Of a stretch of DNA of 64,000 bases, positions 62,804-64,000 are shown piece by piece (positions within the stretch are counted from its first letter, which is position 1; the number at the start of each line of letters is the position of its first letter). The stretch is from the NCBI RefSeq assembly GCF_019355395.1, contig NZ_CP048829.1:1426001-1490000 (forward strand), in the 5' to 3' direction. Under the pieces are notes generated by a model. The model did no database searches, was not told where the DNA came from, and saw only the letters and a program-made list of their open reading frames with translations. This DNA comes from Chordicoccus furentiruminis (GTDB lineage: Bacteria > Bacillota > Clostridia > Lachnospirales > Lachnospiraceae). Both the position numbers and the translations under genes were made by a program.

Positions 62804-63533
62804 ACAGATTCTTCTTCCGGTAGATGAACAGGACGGAAAGCGCCGTGAACGCGGCAAAATAAATCAGCAGCACAGCGATGCCCGTCCAGCCCGCCGGCCC
62901 GCCCACCGAGATGCTCCGGACCATCTGAGATGTCTGGGAGAGCGGAAGGGCCTGCACAAACTGCCGGATGCCGTTCGGCATCTGGTCCGTCGAAAGGAAC
63001 GTATTACAGAGAAAGGACATCGGCACGATGATATACGCGTTGTACCGGGGCGCGTCCGAGTAGCTCTTCGCCAGAAAAGAAAGGACAAGCGCCATCGTCG
63101 AGAAGACCGTGCCGTTCAGAAAGAGGATCAGGCACGACAGACCGTTGAAAATCAGTCCGGTCCGGATCGGCAGAACCAGCAGGAGGATCATCCCCGCCGC
63201 GTACATACCTCTGAGCGCGCCGCCGATCACCTGACCGACGATAAACTGCCACAGCGGCGTCGGCGAAATCATCACCTGATCCAGCGCCTTCTCGTAGAGT
63301 CTCTGCACACTCATATTCTGCGCCACCGCGCTGAAGCTCCCGGTCATCGTTGCCATCGACACCACGCCGGGAATCAGGTAGTTGAGATACGGCTCACCGT
63401 GAGACGTCGTCTGAATCCCTAGACCGAAGATCATCAGATACATCAGCGGCGAGATCATCGCGGCCAGCGTGATCTTGAAGAAATCCCTGCGAAATTCAGT
63501 CCATTTTTCCCACAGAACCGTGATGATGCCCAA
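62802..63533 (-). CDS. ABC-2 type exporter permease
   Basis: 243-residue six-helix permease of the ABC-2 family (DrrB/YadH-like). Seen: N-terminal amphipathic WEKWTEFRRDFFKIT, LMYLMIFGLGI, PYLNYLIPGVVSMATMTGSF, and the conserved motif QVMISPTPLWQFIVGQVIGG, followed by FLCNTFLSTDQMPNGIRQ. The start is TTG at 63533, with GGAGGG 6 nt upstream. With the upstream ATPase it would form an exporter for a drug, lipid or polymer; substrate unknown. Confidence 0.88.
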   Translation of the reverse strand: MGIITVLWEKWTEFRRDFFKITLAAMISPLMYLMIFGLGIQTTSHGEPYLNYLIPGVVSMATMTGSFSAVAQNMSVQRLYEKALDQVMISPTPLWQFIVGQVIGGALRGMYAAGMILLLVLPIRTGLIFNGLSCLILFLNGTVFSTMALVLSFLAKSYSDAPRYNAYIIVPMSFLCNTFLSTDQMPNGIRQFVQALPLSQTSQMVRSISVGGPAGWTGIAVLLIYFAAFTALSVLFIYRKKNL

Positions 63534-63721
63534 CCCGTTCCCTCCCGCTCCGCCGTGTGCCGCCGGATGCCGAGTGCATTGACCCGCACAAAACCTTCTC
63601 GTCCGTCCTGTTCTCCAAAGCTGCAGTCCGCGTCTTCTGTTTCTCCTGTCGTCCCACGTGAAGGCGCCGCACGCGTCTTCCGTTTATCCCGGTCTGCGGC
63701 GCATCCAAACCGCCCGCGCCG

Positions 63722-64000
63722 TCAGCTCTGCTTCCCGACCCGTTCCACGAAGACGTCCTCCAGCGTCGTTCTGCGGAACGCGGTCTGGCCGCCGTCCGGC
63801 AGCGACGAAAGATACGCGATCGCTTCTCCCCGGGTCTGAAAAAACCGGCTCCGCTGCCGTCCGTCCGTCACCTCATCGACCGCGAAACGGCCGAGCCGGC
63901 CGATCAGCGCGGCGGGCGTATCCACAACGTCGATCCGGCCTCGGTGAAGGAACGCGACCCGGTCGCAGAGCGCCTCCGCCTCCTCGATATAGTGCGTCGT
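63722..64000 (-). CDS. ABC transporter ATPase (DrrA-like), 5' part outside window
   Basis: The last 92 codons of an ABC ATPase: THYIEEAEALCDRVAFLHRG, the H-loop histidine and downstream sequence, then GRIDVVDTPAALIGRLG and the drug-exporter ATPase C-terminal domain ending TTLEDVFVERVGKQS (the TLEDVF motif is typical of DrrA-type ATPases). Walker A, signature and Walker B lie beyond the window. The next gene is the ABC-2 permease 188 nt downstream on the same strand; that gap holds no supported gene. Confidence 0.88.
   Translation of the reverse strand, partial: TTHYIEEAEALCDRVAFLHRGRIDVVDTPAALIGRLGRFAVDEVTDGRQRSRFFQTRGEAIAYLSSLPDGGQTAFRRTTLEDVFVERVGKQS

Overview
The window comes from a GC-rich Firmicute, most likely a Clostridia/Lachnospiraceae-type gut or rumen anaerobe. 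This is inferred from gene content: AddA/AddB recombination nuclease, an AprBA-type assimilatory sulfate module, a rubredoxin-first rubrerythrin, a small alarmone synthetase, a permuted GH3 glucosidase and DUF1002/DUF2298/DUF362 proteins, together with GGAGG ribosome-binding sites and sigma-A promoters. Species cannot be assigned. Coding density is high. The high GC creates many long antisense open frames, which were left out. The three insertion sequences are visibly AT-richer than the host DNA.

Layout. (1) 1-6060, leftward: a sulfate assimilation operon, ChrA-like transporter > aprA > aprB > cysD > cysN, with a clear promoter and overlapping operator-like dyad. CysN runs off the window and carries what looks like a decayed APS-kinase domain. 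(2) 6092-8228: an IS1634-type element flanked by a 5-bp target duplication, inserted directly upstream of that promoter's -35 box. (3) 8364-10416, rightward: alpha/beta hydrolase and CDF metal transporter. (4) 10489-14257, leftward: aldo/keto reductase-ferredoxin and permuted GH3 beta-glucosidase. (5) 14459-17210, rightward: (p)ppGpp synthetase, response regulator and histidine kinase in one overlapping operon. (6) 17455-35000: mostly leftward housekeeping and surface-sugar genes: glgB, a GH1-fold protein lacking both catalytic glutamates, adenine deaminase, DUF362 ferredoxin, rfbH/rfbG/rfbF (CDP-dideoxyhexose precursors), tatD, metG, and a DUF2298 membrane protein; rubrerythrin is rightward. 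(7) 35113-43946, leftward: DUF1002 protein, a nitroreductase gene remnant, addA and addB. (8) 44081-49615, leftward: a livGFHMJ branched-chain-type ABC importer operon ending in a creatininase-family amidohydrolase. (9) 49874-51697: asparaginase and a TVP38/DedA-type membrane protein. (10) 51900-58721, rightward: cardiolipin synthase and a membrane protein interrupted by an IS21-family element, itself interrupted by an ISL3-family element. (11) 58790-64000, leftward: GT8 glycosyltransferase, membrane metallophosphatase, a candidate 29-residue protein, an MFS transporter, and an ABC-2 exporter whose ATPase runs off the end.

How the genes work together. The sulfate operon would import sulfate, activate it to APS with CysDN and reduce APS with AprBA; no APS kinase is needed for that route, which fits the decayed kinase domain. 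The rfbFGH set converts glucose-1-phosphate to a CDP-4-keto-3,6-dideoxyhexose precursor, implying a 3,6-dideoxysugar (or branched derivative) in a surface glycan. The GH3 gene and glgB belong to glucan metabolism. The liv operon probably feeds the creatininase-family enzyme or shares its substrate. The most unusual items are the GH1 pseudoenzyme with a covarying hairpin array after its stop codon, the CysN fusion, the exact 40-bp tandem repeat between rfbF and rfbG, the lysine-rich tail on GlgB and the nested insertion sequences. No tRNA, rRNA or CRISPR array was seen.
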